NCBI RefSeq assembly: GCF_963576675.1
Contig: NC_088911.1
Coordinates: 137,147,929 to 137,211,928, forward strand
Direction of reading: 5' to 3'
From: Euphorbia lathyris
Taxonomy: Eukaryota; Streptophyta; Magnoliopsida; Malpighiales; Euphorbiaceae
DNA: 64,000 nt
Within the stretch, counting starts at the first letter, position 1, and each line of letters opens with the position of its first letter. Below are positions 23,601 to 35,600 of the stretch, piece by piece. Made by a program: the position numbers and the translations under genes. The notes beneath the pieces were generated by a model. That model worked only from the letters and a program-made list of their open reading frames with translations. It did not search any database and was not told the origin of the DNA.

Positions 23601-24808
23601 TTAATTGTATAACTGTAATACTTTGTTTTGTAAATAAAACATACCACAAACTTTTATTTGTAAACTTTTAAACCACATACCTCTGTTTGCAAATTGAGCA
23701 AACCACAAGCATTTTTTTTTTGTACTTTTCCCTAAAATATATATGGTTGGGCTCGGCTCGGCTTGAGAATTATTTTTCTTACTTTGACTCAACTGATGTA
23801 AATATAATACGTGCTGCATTGGACTTGAGCAAGATAATTTAGTGTAAAATCCAATTAGAACCCAGCTGGGTCCGATCCGGCCATAAAAAGGTCTCATTTT
23901 AAACAAGTTCATTAGTCAATAAAGCACTTTAAACAATTTCATGAGACTAACGAACACGTTCTCTTCATAATTGCAGAAGGATGGGGATTGGATTAAAACT
24001 AGTAAAATCAATAGAAGAATGGCTAATTGAGAAAGGAGCAACTTACATATTTGTAGCAACAGAAAAGAAAAACATTGCTTCAACAAATCTCTTCATTTCA
24101 AATTGCAATTACACCCCTTTCACTTCCCTCATAATCTTTGTTCAACCCACCAAAACTCCCCTCATTAAAACCAACAATGACAACAACAACAACAACAATT
24201 TCTCTCACATTAAAACAGAAAAACTCCAAACACACCAAGCTATTTCCCTATACAACACCAAATTAAAAACCAAACACATTTATCCAACAGACATTGACTC
24301 CATTCTGCAAGAAAATCTCAATCTTGGCACTTGGGTTTCTTATTTCAAGGAAGAAGAATGGCTCTTTCTGCACGAAAACGGACACGAACACGCGAAAACC
24401 CCGAGTTCTTGGGTGGTTTTTAGTATGTGGAATTCATGTGAAGGTGTAAGAAAATCTAGTGAGTGTTTTAAGATTTTCCCATGTTTGAAAGTGTTAGAGA
24501 AAGAGCAATTTGGGTTTCTTTTTCTGTATGGGATGTATGGAGAAGGGGAAAGATTGGAGGAACTTATGAAATCTATATGGAGTTTTGCAACGAAAATGGG
24601 GGAAAATGTGAAGGATTGTAAGATGATTATTACAGAATTAAGTGTTGGTGATCCTCTGATGGAGTTTGTTCCTCATGATTTTTCATCTATGGCTTTTATT
24701 GATGATCTTTGGTACTTGAAGAAAGTTAGAGATGATGATGATGATGGTGATCATTTTCATGTCATGGGAGAAATTGGTAATGTGTTTGTTGATCCTAGAG
24801 ATTTTTAA
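19557..24808 (+). CDS. HLS1-like GNAT N-acetyltransferase, three exons
   Basis: Coding exons 19557-19739, 20711-20844 and 23977-24808 with GT-AG introns, joining in phase to about 382 aa (family about 400). Exon 1 gives the family start (VREY-type IREYKEERD, then IMGDPLRRIRLYP). Exon 2 gives the core strand GEIVGVVRGCIK and ends in GLRVSPNH. Exon 3 supplies the acetyl-CoA-binding loop QRMGIGLKLV (Q/RxxGxG/A), then VATEKKNIASTNLF and the plant-specific C-terminal half ending FVDPRDF. HOOKLESS1 relatives are nuclear acetyltransferases tied to apical hook growth, auxin/ethylene response and histone acetylation; for this gene that role is by family only. Introns of 971 and 3132 bases hold repeats. 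Which HLS1 paralogue it is cannot be told. Confidence 0.9.
19727..20460 (+). repeat. Four tandem ~180 bp repeats duplicating the exon 1 donor site
   Basis: Units begin near 19727, 19902, 20081 and 20272. Each opens with a version of ATGTTTTGCTG followed by a GT donor: GTAAGT (19740), GTGAGT (19914), GTAGGT (20095), GTAGGT (20285). Each then has TGAAGTTTGTAGATATGAT and a pair of inverted segments, TTAGTCCAAATCGAAGTTTA and its near complement, so each unit can form a hairpin. The first unit starts inside coding sequence. Confidence 0.8.
20569..20600. repeat. (TA)n microsatellite in intron 1
   Basis: About sixteen TA units, 110 bases before the exon 2 acceptor. Confidence 0.9.
21180..22020. repeat. 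Diverged direct repeat in intron 2
   Basis: About 21180-21600 and 21665-22020 share phrases such as ATTATTCATTTTATTTGAAA, TTATAAAGAAACGGTAAAAA (or close forms) and GATGAAATGAATAACACT. Parts also resemble the interior of the MITE at 22775-23221. Confidence 0.5.
22061..22415. repeat. Foldback MITE in intron 2
   Basis: GTAAATTACACTCATGGCCA on the left and, on the complement of the right, GTAAATTACATCTATGGGCA. The arms continue over about 100 bp with TTTTACAGTATGACCACTAA. Confidence 0.75.
22775..23221. mobile_element. hAT-like MITE, 8 bp target duplication
   Basis: 447 bp. Ends are AGCAAAAACCATTATTAGG and the complement AGGCAAAAAGCATCATTAGG. Flanked by AAATATAA on both sides (22767-22774, 23222-23229). 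The uninterrupted target, GATGTAAATATAATACGTGC, is present in the second duplication copy. Confidence 0.85.
23360..23732. mobile_element. Long-arm foldback MITE, 9 bp target duplication
   Basis: 373 bp with arms of about 170 bp that are near-identical in their inner half (TTACAAAACAAAGTATTACA and its complement). Starts GGGTAAAGTAC, ends GTACTTTTCCC. Flanked by TAAAATATA on both sides (23351-23359, 23733-23741). A 9 bp duplication with long arms fits a Mutator-like origin. The hairpin could be processed into small RNAs. Confidence 0.85.
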
Positions 24809-25244
24809 TTAGGTTTAGTTTGCCCTTAATTATTATTATTGTTATGTTCCATGTAATCTTGAATTAGAAAGCTATAGATTTCTATTTATTTTGTAGTTGT
24901 TGAGAAATTCTATTATGATTCGTGTTTTATTCTATTTAATTTGTTGTATAATCGATTCATGCTGTAATATTTCGACTTTAGTTTTGGTCATTTGGTCCGA
25001 TTAATGGGATTAATGGGTTTGAGGTCGTTCAAATGACCTCTCTTTCAGTTAAAGTTTATTGTGTACGTTGAGATTTGATTTCGAGATTTCTAACTTAAAC
25101 AATTTTGGATTTTAATACTCTGAGCCAACCTTAATTATTCGTATTATTATTATTAGTATAAATTGAAATTCTGACATTTTTAAAAGTTACAAATGTCAGC
25201 TATTTACAATCCCAGAATATTGCATTTAAGAATGATGATGGTGA
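24809..25244. other. 3' side of the HLS1-like gene, intergenic
   Basis: Contains the likely 3' UTR just after the stop (short ATT repeats, AT-rich). No gene recognised. Confidence 0.4.
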
Positions 25245-25690
25245 CAGAAATTATTTGAATCCCACGTTGAAAATGGAAAGAAATTAATTAGGTTATATTA
25301 ATAAAGTATGTTTCTAATACATCTAAATGTGTTTTAAAATCGTGAGACTCATGAAATTGGACTTGAGCCAAAACGAACAGTGTATACATATTAATGAGCC
25401 ACAGTGTTATAGTTGTTAGTAGGGCCAACTAATATTAGTAAAATGTGTTTCTAATACATAGAGACACATTTTAAAGACGGACAATATCGGACCACATTGT
25501 TACAATTGGTATCAGAACCGACTCTTCACGTACGATGTGTTAATCCGGGAAGCTTGTGGGCATGTAATGACCCAATCTGAGGGGAAAGCGCCGAGGTGAA
25601 ATCCTAACCAAGGTTGTGACCTTAAAAAATGAAGATAGAAGCATGAATGAATCGTATATACATTTCAAAACCGTGATTTGAATCAAAATG
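25245..25690 (+). repeat. TRIM-like retroelement remnant
   Basis: Starts with an AATCCCACGTTG-type LTR head. The phrase TGTGTTTCTAATACAT appears twice (about 25305 and 25443). CAATTGGTATCAGAACCGAC (about 25504) is a near match to the methionine-tRNA primer site. No coding capacity. Related to the copies at 10653-11162. Confidence 0.6.
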
Positions 25691-25792
25691 AATAATATCT
25701 ACATGTTATTCAGCTAGACTAAAGAGATTCTGCCCATCTCCTATATACTAATTATCATAATCATTACTGCAGCTAACTATGTTGCATGGACA

Positions 25793-26005
25793 CGGGTATG
25801 GACAGACACAAGAAACATTATTCTTAAAACATAACCCTCATTAAAGAGCCTTCGGAAAAAAATGAACAAGGACACAAATCAGACATGAGCATGGACAGGG
25901 ACACGGAAATGGACACCGGAAGCATTATTTCTAAAACCTTCATAAAAGAGCCTTCAAACAAAAATGGATAAAGACTCAAATCGTACATAGACACGAAACG
26001 TAGAA
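25793..26005. repeat. Two tandem ~110 bp repeats rich in GGACAC
   Basis: ACATTATTCTTAAAAC...AGAGCCTTC and GCATTATTTCTAAAAC...AGAGCCTTC recur about 120 bp apart, each followed by ACACGGA/ACACGAA words. Confidence 0.6.
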
Positions 26006-26672
26006 ACTTTGATATGGTAAATAATGATTCTGGCCCTAGTAAGCTTATAACTAGAACCCAGTTACCTAGGCCCATTAAAGACCAAGCATCAGCACAACCC
26101 ACTTAAAAGGCTCTCTTCAGAAGGATGGATCAATGAGGCACGTGAATCAGGAAAAGCTTCGAATTTCAAAAGGCACGCTCAATATTGCTTAAACACGGAA
26201 TAATAGAGTCTGAAGCCAATGGAAAGCTGACATGTGTACATAACACAAGCCCACTTGTAAGTAATATTTGCCTATTCATAGTTTAGAACTCAGAGCTACA
26301 GGTACGTGATTAATTACTCATTCTCTCTTACTCAACTGCTTTCAAGTTGGTATTCTTCTCTAGATACCTCACTGACTTAAGCATCTGAGAGGCTTTGCCA
26401 GACTCCGACCCCTATCTGGCCGTTTATTGTATCCTCAGATCACTGAAAGCTGTTTACAAGGAAGATTCTGATATTCCGATATCAGTTACTAAAGAAAAGT
26501 GTCCATGCAACATTGACAACCAAAGATTAAAAAATAGTGTATATATAATTTCTTTCATCTTTACCATAGAAAGAACTTTACAAATTGACTTTGTGAGTAC
26601 AAATTCTTCACTGATTTTCAGAATATGACAATTAAGTAAGTTAATTACATTATTGGCTGCATATTCTTCTTT
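26006..26672. other. Intergenic and probable 3' UTR of HCF107
   Basis: No convincing gene. The plus-strand frame at 26395 has no recognisable similarity. Confidence 0.45.
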
Positions 26673-29600
26673 TCAAGACTTGGCTTTTGATAATTTAGCA
26701 GCACTTCTTTTATCTGATCTCCATATTCTTCTTTCTGACACTATTTTCCATGGTTTTGATGTTTCCAAATCCAGCTGAACATCCAACTTACTTGGATCAA
26801 GTGATAACCTCTGTTTTATAAAAGAATTTAAGTCCATTTCACTTCCATTTTTCATCACATTGCCATCAAAATTGCTAGAAACACCACTAGTAATTTCTCC
26901 AGACTTGTTTCTCAAAGATTCAGTAGTGTCTGGATTCTTATTCATGTTTAAGAATCTCTTTATGCTGTCGAGTGCTGGATCGATCATGTCGAAAACCCCC
27001 GAAACCCATGATGCATCATCCACAACTTCAGTCCTCTAATATCATGTAAACAAAGGGTTAATTCAATTTAAAAAGACACCTTAAAGGGTGGGATTGACTC
27101 GCACATATAAAGAGTTATATAGCTCTCTTATATCGCAATGTGGAATATTTAACAGAAACGTTTCTGGTCACATTTTCATAGTTTAAGAAAATTGGAAACT
27201 TGTTTTTTAGAATTTGAAAACTTGTTTCCTGATATGTAAAGTGTTTTCAGAAGTGGATTAATGGTAATTACATAATCAGAAAATCTCCTAATATTTTCTA
27301 ATATCATTATAGTGAAAAATTCTCGTTTTCACTCCATTATACAACTTGTATGTATATATATATATATATATAAATTTAAATATATATCCTTATAATTTAA
27401 ACTGACTCATATACTTAAAATATTTGGGCTGTGTACTTGTCCAGATTATCTAATTGGCCCTGAACTTTGGAGATATCTCTTTAATACTCTCAACTTGCTT
27501 AAAATATTTAATTAGCCCCTTAATCCATGTGACAGAACAATAGAAAATTTGGACAAGTTAAAACATATATCACTTTAAGTACGATTCAAGAGGCTAATAA
27601 CTTAATAAGTCATTGTAACTACTTCTTGGGTCAATAGGTTACTTTAAGCAAATTTAGGAGATCAATAAGTGATTGTAAGCAATTTAAAATATTTAATGAG
27701 ACATCTCCAAAGTTCAGGGCGAATCGAATGATCTGGACAAGTACACAGACCCCTGAAAAGCATACCTATTCCTTTATTATTTACACATTTTCCCCACATT
27801 TTTGTTTCTTATACTTTTTTATAAATATAGCTTCTCGGCTTTCATTTCTGTTTTAGTTTCTACATCCGTTTCTGTTTCCATTTAACATATCATGAGTGCT
27901 AGGAAGCACCGATACTTCTAGAAGGTTAATGTACGAGTGTTGGATACTCTGGGAACACGCACCCGACACTCCAAAATAACTCTCTTCTTTTTTTCGTTTT
28001 TTAAAATGGGGACACTTCATACTCAAATGTAATGTTAGGGCAGAAAATACAACAGTCAAAAGAAAATTGCAATTACTAACCTGCTGAAAGTAAAGGTTAC
28101 GAATTTCTTCAGCACGATCAGAATTTCCTTGATCCTCCTCAAATTGAGCCCATGTCATCCATGTTATGTAGCTCTGAGAATTTACGTTCAATGACGTTCT
28201 AAACAATCTACGGGCCAATGATAAGTTACCAACTCTTTGTTCTAAAACACCCCAAGCCTGCAATTTCATAGTAATTATACACATACACATTAAGTTATGG
28301 AATAACTGCAAAGATAGGTTTTGTATATATTCAGCTTTTCCAACTTGCAACTAAATGGTGACAGATTTAGGATTCACTTACAGGGGTGCTTCTGGTGGTC
28401 TTTCGTGATTTTATGGGTGCTAAATTGATATTTTTTTAGTGTTTTTACATAAAAAAATCAAAACCCCATGCACAGTTTTCATGGAATTTTCGTCGTTTTC
28501 CGGAGATCAGTGGATGCTCAAGCCCCTCTGAATCCGTCCCTGTAAACGTCTAATGATTCCATAAACTTTCAAAACGAAACTTTTGTTTAAGGCTTGATAC
28601 ATCCCCAGCCCACTCACTGTATTTGTCCAGAAAACAACTACTACTATACTTTGGAAACGTGCTATTTTCCGTTTGAACTTAGACCCTCCTAATTCCACTG
28701 CCAGAACAAGTGGAGATTTTGGACAATTTAAAGTGCATATCACTTCAAACAAGTTCAAGGGCCAATAGATTACTATAAGCAAGTTCAAGGAGCCAATTGG
28801 TTACTTTAAGAAAGTTCAGTAGTCAATGGATCATTTTAAGCAAATTCAAGAATAAATATGATGTTTTCAAAGTATAGAGTTGACTTTTCTAGACAAGTGC
28901 AAAAGACTAAGATGTATTAAGCATTTACTTAATCTTCCATGGCTAACCCTTTATTTCCATGTTTCAGTAGGACACAACACAATACTTACAGTTTAAGCAC
29001 GTTGAAGTGATAAAAAGGTCATTTTAAACAAGTTGAGATGGCCGAGAAATGTTTTAAGCAAGTTGAGGTGACGGAAAAGTCATCTCAAGCAAGTTGGTGT
29101 AATAGAAAGGTAGTTTTAAAAGTTTGAGTGCAAGTCGGAAGAATTGAATATGTATTAAGCCGCAAAGATAATTAGACAGAGCAGAAGATAATATTGTCTC
29201 CTTATTCATTACCTGTAAACACCTAGCAGCACTTTCACTGTTGGAATTAATTGAAAGAGCTTTCTGGTATAAATCTCTAGCAATGGGAAGATTTCCTTCT
29301 TTCCATTCCATCCATCCCCAACCCTAAACATTTTGAGATTCTAATTAGTCCATTATTCTCCAACTATTATAAATGGAAAAGAAATGTCATAAATTTTAAA
29401 TTCATAATGAGAAAATAATACTGCTTAACTTTGATTTCATCTATAGTCCTTTTGTCTGAAAACCAACAAATACATTTACCGGAAATGCCACGTGGATGAC
29501 ACGTCATCAAAATCTTGCCAAGTGAAAATAAACAGCGGCATGTCATCCACGTGGCAGGATTTTGATGGCATGTCATCCACACGGCATTACCAATAAATAT

Positions 29601-32600
29601 GTTTACCGGTTTCCGGACTAAAAGGACCGGCTATGGAAGAAACCAAAATTAAACGGGGATTGGGTTTTAACATTTCTGTCCCATTTCTGATTGTTGAAGG
29701 ACCGTAACCCGGGTTCTTAAAAATGCAGGATAAGATGTCTTACAATCCATACTGGTTGGTGCCTTGGGTCCAATTCAGATGCTTTCCTAAATAAAGCTCG
29801 AGCAAGATTTGCAGTAGAGTGTTTATACTCCAGCAAAGCAAGAGACTGAAGTAGAACAGGATCCCTTGGATTGAGTGCATGACCAATCTTGAAGAGTTTT
29901 CTTGCCATTTCAATGTTGCCGATATTAGATTCAAAAACTCCCCATACATGCCAAGCAAACCTATTCTTAGGGCTAGCTTGTATAGCTTTCTGCAAAGATG
30001 TTGATTCAGAAAGAATGGGAAAATTATAGTACACGTCTATTAAGAAACAATATACATGAGAATGTATTCTAAACTTGTAAAAATATAGGCCTAATACATT
30101 TGTTGCCCTGTAATACGCTGCCCCCTGAATTTTTAGAAGTTCTAAATGTCCATATTATTGTCCAATTGTATTCAATAACCCCTATTTCTCAATAGAATTG
30201 ATTGGATGTAGAAAATGGGAGACACGCTCCGTCATGTGTCAAAGTGATTGCCACGTGTCAAAAAGAAAATAATAGACAAATAATTAGGAGTTTTTGAAAG
30301 TTTACGGGGCAGTTGAAATTTTGGGGTTATTGAATGAAATTGGACAAGAATAGAGATTATTGAATTTAATTGGACAAGAATAGGGTCTATTTGGAAGTTT
30401 TGAAAGTTCAGAGGGTAATTAAAGTTTTAAGCCAAAGTACAGAAGGCAACAAATGTATTTAAGTCAAAAATATAATTTGACTTTAATCTCATTCGTTTGA
30501 TTAAGCAATCAAAATCCCTATGATTAAGGAATACAAGCTGTACAAATCTGTAACAAAAGACATTACAAGTTCTGTTCAACACAAGTATAAACAATGAAAT
30601 AGGCCTAATATATCACTACTAGTCCGTCCAAGTTAAGCATATTGGACTTCCAAACTTTGAAACAACCGGTTAGCCTTTTGAAAATGTTTGAAGTGATGTG
30701 ACTAACCCTCTAAGTTCTACATGGAAGAGAAAAATGGAGATTTGGAGAAGTTAAAACACATCAATTTAAGTAAGTTCAGGGGGTCAATATGTCACTTTAA
30801 GCAAGTTCAGGGAGGTCAATAGGTCACTTTAACCAAGTTCAAGGTATCAATAGATTACCCCAAACAAGTTCAGGGTGTTAATAGGTCACTTTAATCAAGT
30901 TTAGGGTCCAATAGGTTACTTTAATCAAGTTCAAGGAACCAATAAGTCAATTTAAACAAGTTCATAAGGCCAACGGGTTACTTTAAGCAAATTTAAGAAG
31001 CTGATGTGACATCTCTAAAGTTCAAGGAGCCAATCACATTACTTAAGTTGTCTGATGTATTAAGCCAATAAAATATATTGAGGGATGAAAGAAGAAACTG
31101 CAGATCTAAATGAGTAAATGAAAAAAAGACCATGGCCATATAAAAGAATACCTCAAAAAGTTGCCTAGCAGCAATGTTGTTTTCCAGTTGCATCTCCACT
31201 TGTGCCCATGCCTAATGACAAATTAATAGAATGTATTGAATACTCTGTTGGAGAATTATAAGATAAAATACTGAACTATAGTACTACTAAGATTATGCGC
31301 TTTAACTTTATGTGTGATATAAAAGTTCTTGAATTTTACATTATTATAACATTAAATTATTAAAGTATAATCAAAGAAAATCCATTTAAAAAGATTCATG
31401 AAATGATGACCTGGCCATAATTTATGGTAACATGGATTAAAAAAATATTTAATGATAAAGTCAAACTTGTCCAGTTATCATTTCGTTAATTTTTTAAACT
31501 GATTTTCTTTGATTTGGACTTTATTATTACAATCATAGTTGTTAAATCGAGATTCGACTCGTGACTCGAAATCTCATTTCACGAATCGGGACTCGTGAAT
31601 CGAATCGAATCGTAAGATTCGGATCAAATTCAAAATGCTATAAAAAATAAAATATTAATCATATTTAACTTTAAATATTAGTCCAAAAATGTAATTTTAA
31701 TATCTAAATAGAAATTATAAAAGAAAGTAGAGACAGACCGAACATGGAAAATAGAAAGAATAAAGAGTAGAAGAAGATAATAATAAATAAATAGAAAAGA
31801 AGAGGGAAGGTTTTGGAATTTGTAGAGTGAAGAGTCATCTAATTGAAACTATTTGTGTTTCATAACTTGTGTACGTTTTTTTTGTTTTGTTTTTATAAAG
31901 TGAATAGTCATCTTCCTCTGCTGTACATTTTTTAGTTGTTAAAAATTGATTTTTTTTTTTTAAATGGTGGCCTGAATTGACCGACTCGGGTGACTCGGTG
32001 AATCGGCCGAATCGGTAGTGACTCGGCCGATTCATGAAGCTTCCGAGTCGTACCATAGATACGACTCGAATTCTTCATGAATCGAATCGAATCGTACGAA
32101 TCGACTCGTGACTCGTACGATTCTAACAACTATGATTACAATAAGACATAACTAGCCCCACGTACTTGTTCAGAAAAGCCAATTGCCGCCATATACTTTG
32201 AAAACATCCTATTTACCCCTGAACTTGATGAAACTGGCCTATTGACCCCCCAAAGTCCATGTGGCAAAACAAGGGGAGATCTTGGCCAAGTTGAAGTGCG
32301 TATCACTTAAAGCAAGTTCATGGCACCAATAAATCTTTGAAGCAAGTTCAGGGGGCCAATGGTCACTTTAAAAAAATTGTCAATAAGTCACTTTAAGCGT
32401 TTAGGAAGTAAATAGGACCTTTCCAAAATATAGGAGGGAAGTTAACTTTTATGTACAGGTACAAGAGGGCTAGAGATGTCTTGAGAGCATCTCCAAGAGA
32501 CTATTAGTCTCTCTCTAAAAATAATATAAACAATTAACTCTTAGCCATTTAAGACATTAAAATACATATCATCTCCAACAATTATTCCTAGTACTGACTC

Positions 32601-35600
32601 TTTATTTGTTTTTTTATCATTAGAATTACTATGCATTGATATATTCACCAATAATGAGAGGAGATATACTCCTCGATAATAAATTATTAATAGAGTGGGT
32701 TAGGAGGCGAGAGAGGCTACTCTAGAGAGGGAATAGAGACTCTTAGTGATTCGAAGAGGAACTAAAAGGCTCTTGGAGTTGGATTTTGCCACAAACTCCT
32801 CAAAATTTAACTTAAAAGTCTGACAAAGGAGTTTCTTGAAGATGTTCTAAGCCTTGCAATAACGTAAAGTTCGAAGAATTTTATATCATGAAATAAAGTT
32901 TACCTACTATAATATTAATAACAATATAGTTCAGAGCCATGAATTACCCGAGAATTATATCTAAGACAAGAAGTTTACTTTGCAACAAATGAGGATAATT
33001 AGCTAGGATGCAGAGAACTTACAAGCCAACTGGCACAACTTCTTGGATTACACTTAGTAGCTTGTCTGAATAATTGACGGGCTTGCTCAAATCGCTTTGC
33101 TTTAGCTTCCAACATTGCTAGTGTTTGGTATATATACTCATTTCCACCACTAAACTTAAGGCCTTTACCAAGCAATTGTCTTGCTTTCTTAACATTCCCC
33201 TGTTTTAGCTCTAGAACTGCCCAACCATGCCAAGCAGCAACATGTCTTTTGTCAGCAACTGTGGCTGCATCAAACATTTCCCTGGCTCTCCTTATATTTC
33301 CCATCTTATTTTCCATAACAGCCCAACACTGTTACAATTCACATGCACTTGTTAGCTTTAAACACAATCCTGTACCCATATCACTGGTATCACTATTGTT
33401 AATATATAAACAAGACAGAATCAATAGGCAATTTGTACTTAGGCAAGCCTATATGTTATGCATATTTATCTCACTAAATTCAATTAAGAGTATTATGTTT
33501 CAGTATTGACGTACTGTTAGATTTCCACATTACTTAACTAAGGAGCTATATGGCTACTTATATATAAGAGGCAATCCTCCTTCATTGAGGTATCTTTTTG
33601 GGGGTGAGTTAAACCTTTATTTACATAGTAACGGAGCCATATATTCAATGTTAGATCATCAGTTGTCAGTTGATATTTGCTTAGAATGTTCTAAATGGTC
33701 TGGACCATGTAATACACAAGAATAGATGGAATAGAGTAAGAGACTACATGAATATATTTTACTTAAGAACAATACATATATATACAAAGTTCTCCTTCAA
33801 TCAAGGAGACATTGTAGGCCCACAGCAGCCTACAACAGTTCTATACCAGCCTAAGCATGCTTTAGTTGACTTAGGTATGCTTACATTTATCACATTGAAT
33901 TATTATGTAACAGTCTAGGCGTGAGAAGAGTGTGGTAGATATCCCACATTACTTAATTAGAGACTTATTTGACTCATATATGTGAGGGCAATCCTCTTTC
34001 TTTGAGTTTTCTCTTGGGTGAGTTGGGCTTTATTTTTATTTACATGATATCAAAGGCTTGTATTCAATATTGGGTCTTCCAGATGGTTCCGGGTGTGAGA
34101 GAGTGTGTTAGATACCCCTTATTGCTTAATTATAGGCAATCTTCTTTAAGGTACTTTTTGGAGCGAGTTAAGCCTTTATTTTACAGGTAGGAAAATAAAT
34201 AACATCACAGCCAACACTAATTGCCTGTTTCTCAATCCCCAACATCACGCCAATTGGTTCAAAAATCAAACTAGATTTTGATTCCAATTTCAAAACTAGA
34301 CAATCTTCTCATGGAACATAAGAAATAAATTCAGGAGTGAGCTAGTCAAACAATTTCTATTCAGTCTCTCACACAATATAGAAGTAATGAACACAAACTA
34401 GTAATCAATCAGTATCACTGAATAAAGATGATGGATCTTTCAATTCTCAAACTTGTGTTTACCATTAGTAAAGCAATTGAAAATCTGAATTCAAGGCATG
34501 TAGATTAACTACGACAAGATTCAATTTTCAATGTCAAAACCTAGAGAACGTAAATTTGAAATCACTTACCTGCCAAATGTAGGCATTTTCCCCTTGAGTT
34601 GCCTGGCAACCTTTCTCATACACAGCTCTAGCTTCTGCTGTTTTTGATTGCTTGTTTAGTATCTTCCCCAATGCAACATATGCCCTACCATCTTCCGGCC
34701 AATAACTGATACACTTCCAAAACCAAGAATACAAAATTCAATTTCAAAGACGGTTATAACACTTTTAAATAGTGAAACTCAGTCCTAACTATCCAAAAAT
34801 CTAATCCAAACTCTATTTAACAAATTCCTAATCACTAATATCAAACTCCTCCTAACACACTAATATCATGTTAGTTTTGTGAAATGTACTTATAGCCTTT
34901 ATTAAAGATAAGATGTTAAAATATGAAATGTAATAGTCTACGATTTACTTAAGTTGTTTAGTCCATAATTTTTGTTCTATTCAACAATTTAGTCCTTATA
35001 AAAGGATTAGTCTATTTAATAATTTAAATATTTCAAGACTAATTTTTTGAACATGAAGTTAAAGACTAAAAAATCTATTATTAAAATATGAAGACTAAGC
35101 AGAGTGTTAAGTAAAAATATGAAACCTAATAAATTATTTATCCAATTTTATTGACATGTGAAAGTATGAAAAAATATAATAATAATTTTTAATAAATGTG
35201 TTATTTTTAAATTTTAAATATCTAACTCAAAAATTTGAATAACAATTTTGTGTGAAGCCAAAAATAATAAAACACTATATATCATTAAATTTGTGTTATA
35301 TTAGTCAATCTCGAATTAGTGTTAAAATGAATCAATCTTAATTTACGTATCATAATTGTGTTAATCTAATCGAATTAATGTCGAATATGTATCGTGTTTT
35401 CGAGTCACATACAATTTAATGATTTTTAAAAATATATGAGGATACTATATATCATTTTTGGTTTAATATCACTAAATGATCGGATCATGTAAGAAATTGA
35501 TTTGATATTCTGGTTAAAACAAAAATAATAATTTTAAATATTTTTGTTATTTTACGTCATTTCACCTAAAAATTAACATTATACTTTGTCTATTTCACGT

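Larger units (their letters stand above)
22651..23915 (+). repeat. Tandem duplication in intron 2, each copy hit by a different MITE
   Basis: A unit beginning TATTATTGTTAATTAATTTT and ending GGCCATAAAGAGGTCT occurs twice: copy 1 about 22651-23320, copy 2 about 23321-23915. Copy 1 is split by the element at 22775-23221. Copy 2 is split by the element at 23360-23732. Without the inserts each copy is roughly 220 bp. Confidence 0.8.

Noticed and set aside
28507..28788. 93-codon minus-strand frame in HCF107 intron 6
   Set aside because: Lies in a foldback element and lacks HAT repeat pattern; splicing around it keeps the family sequence continuous.
31835..32129. Small Arg/Ser-rich frames
   Set aside because: Produced by GACTCG/GAATCG words of the hAT-like MITE in HCF107 intron 3.
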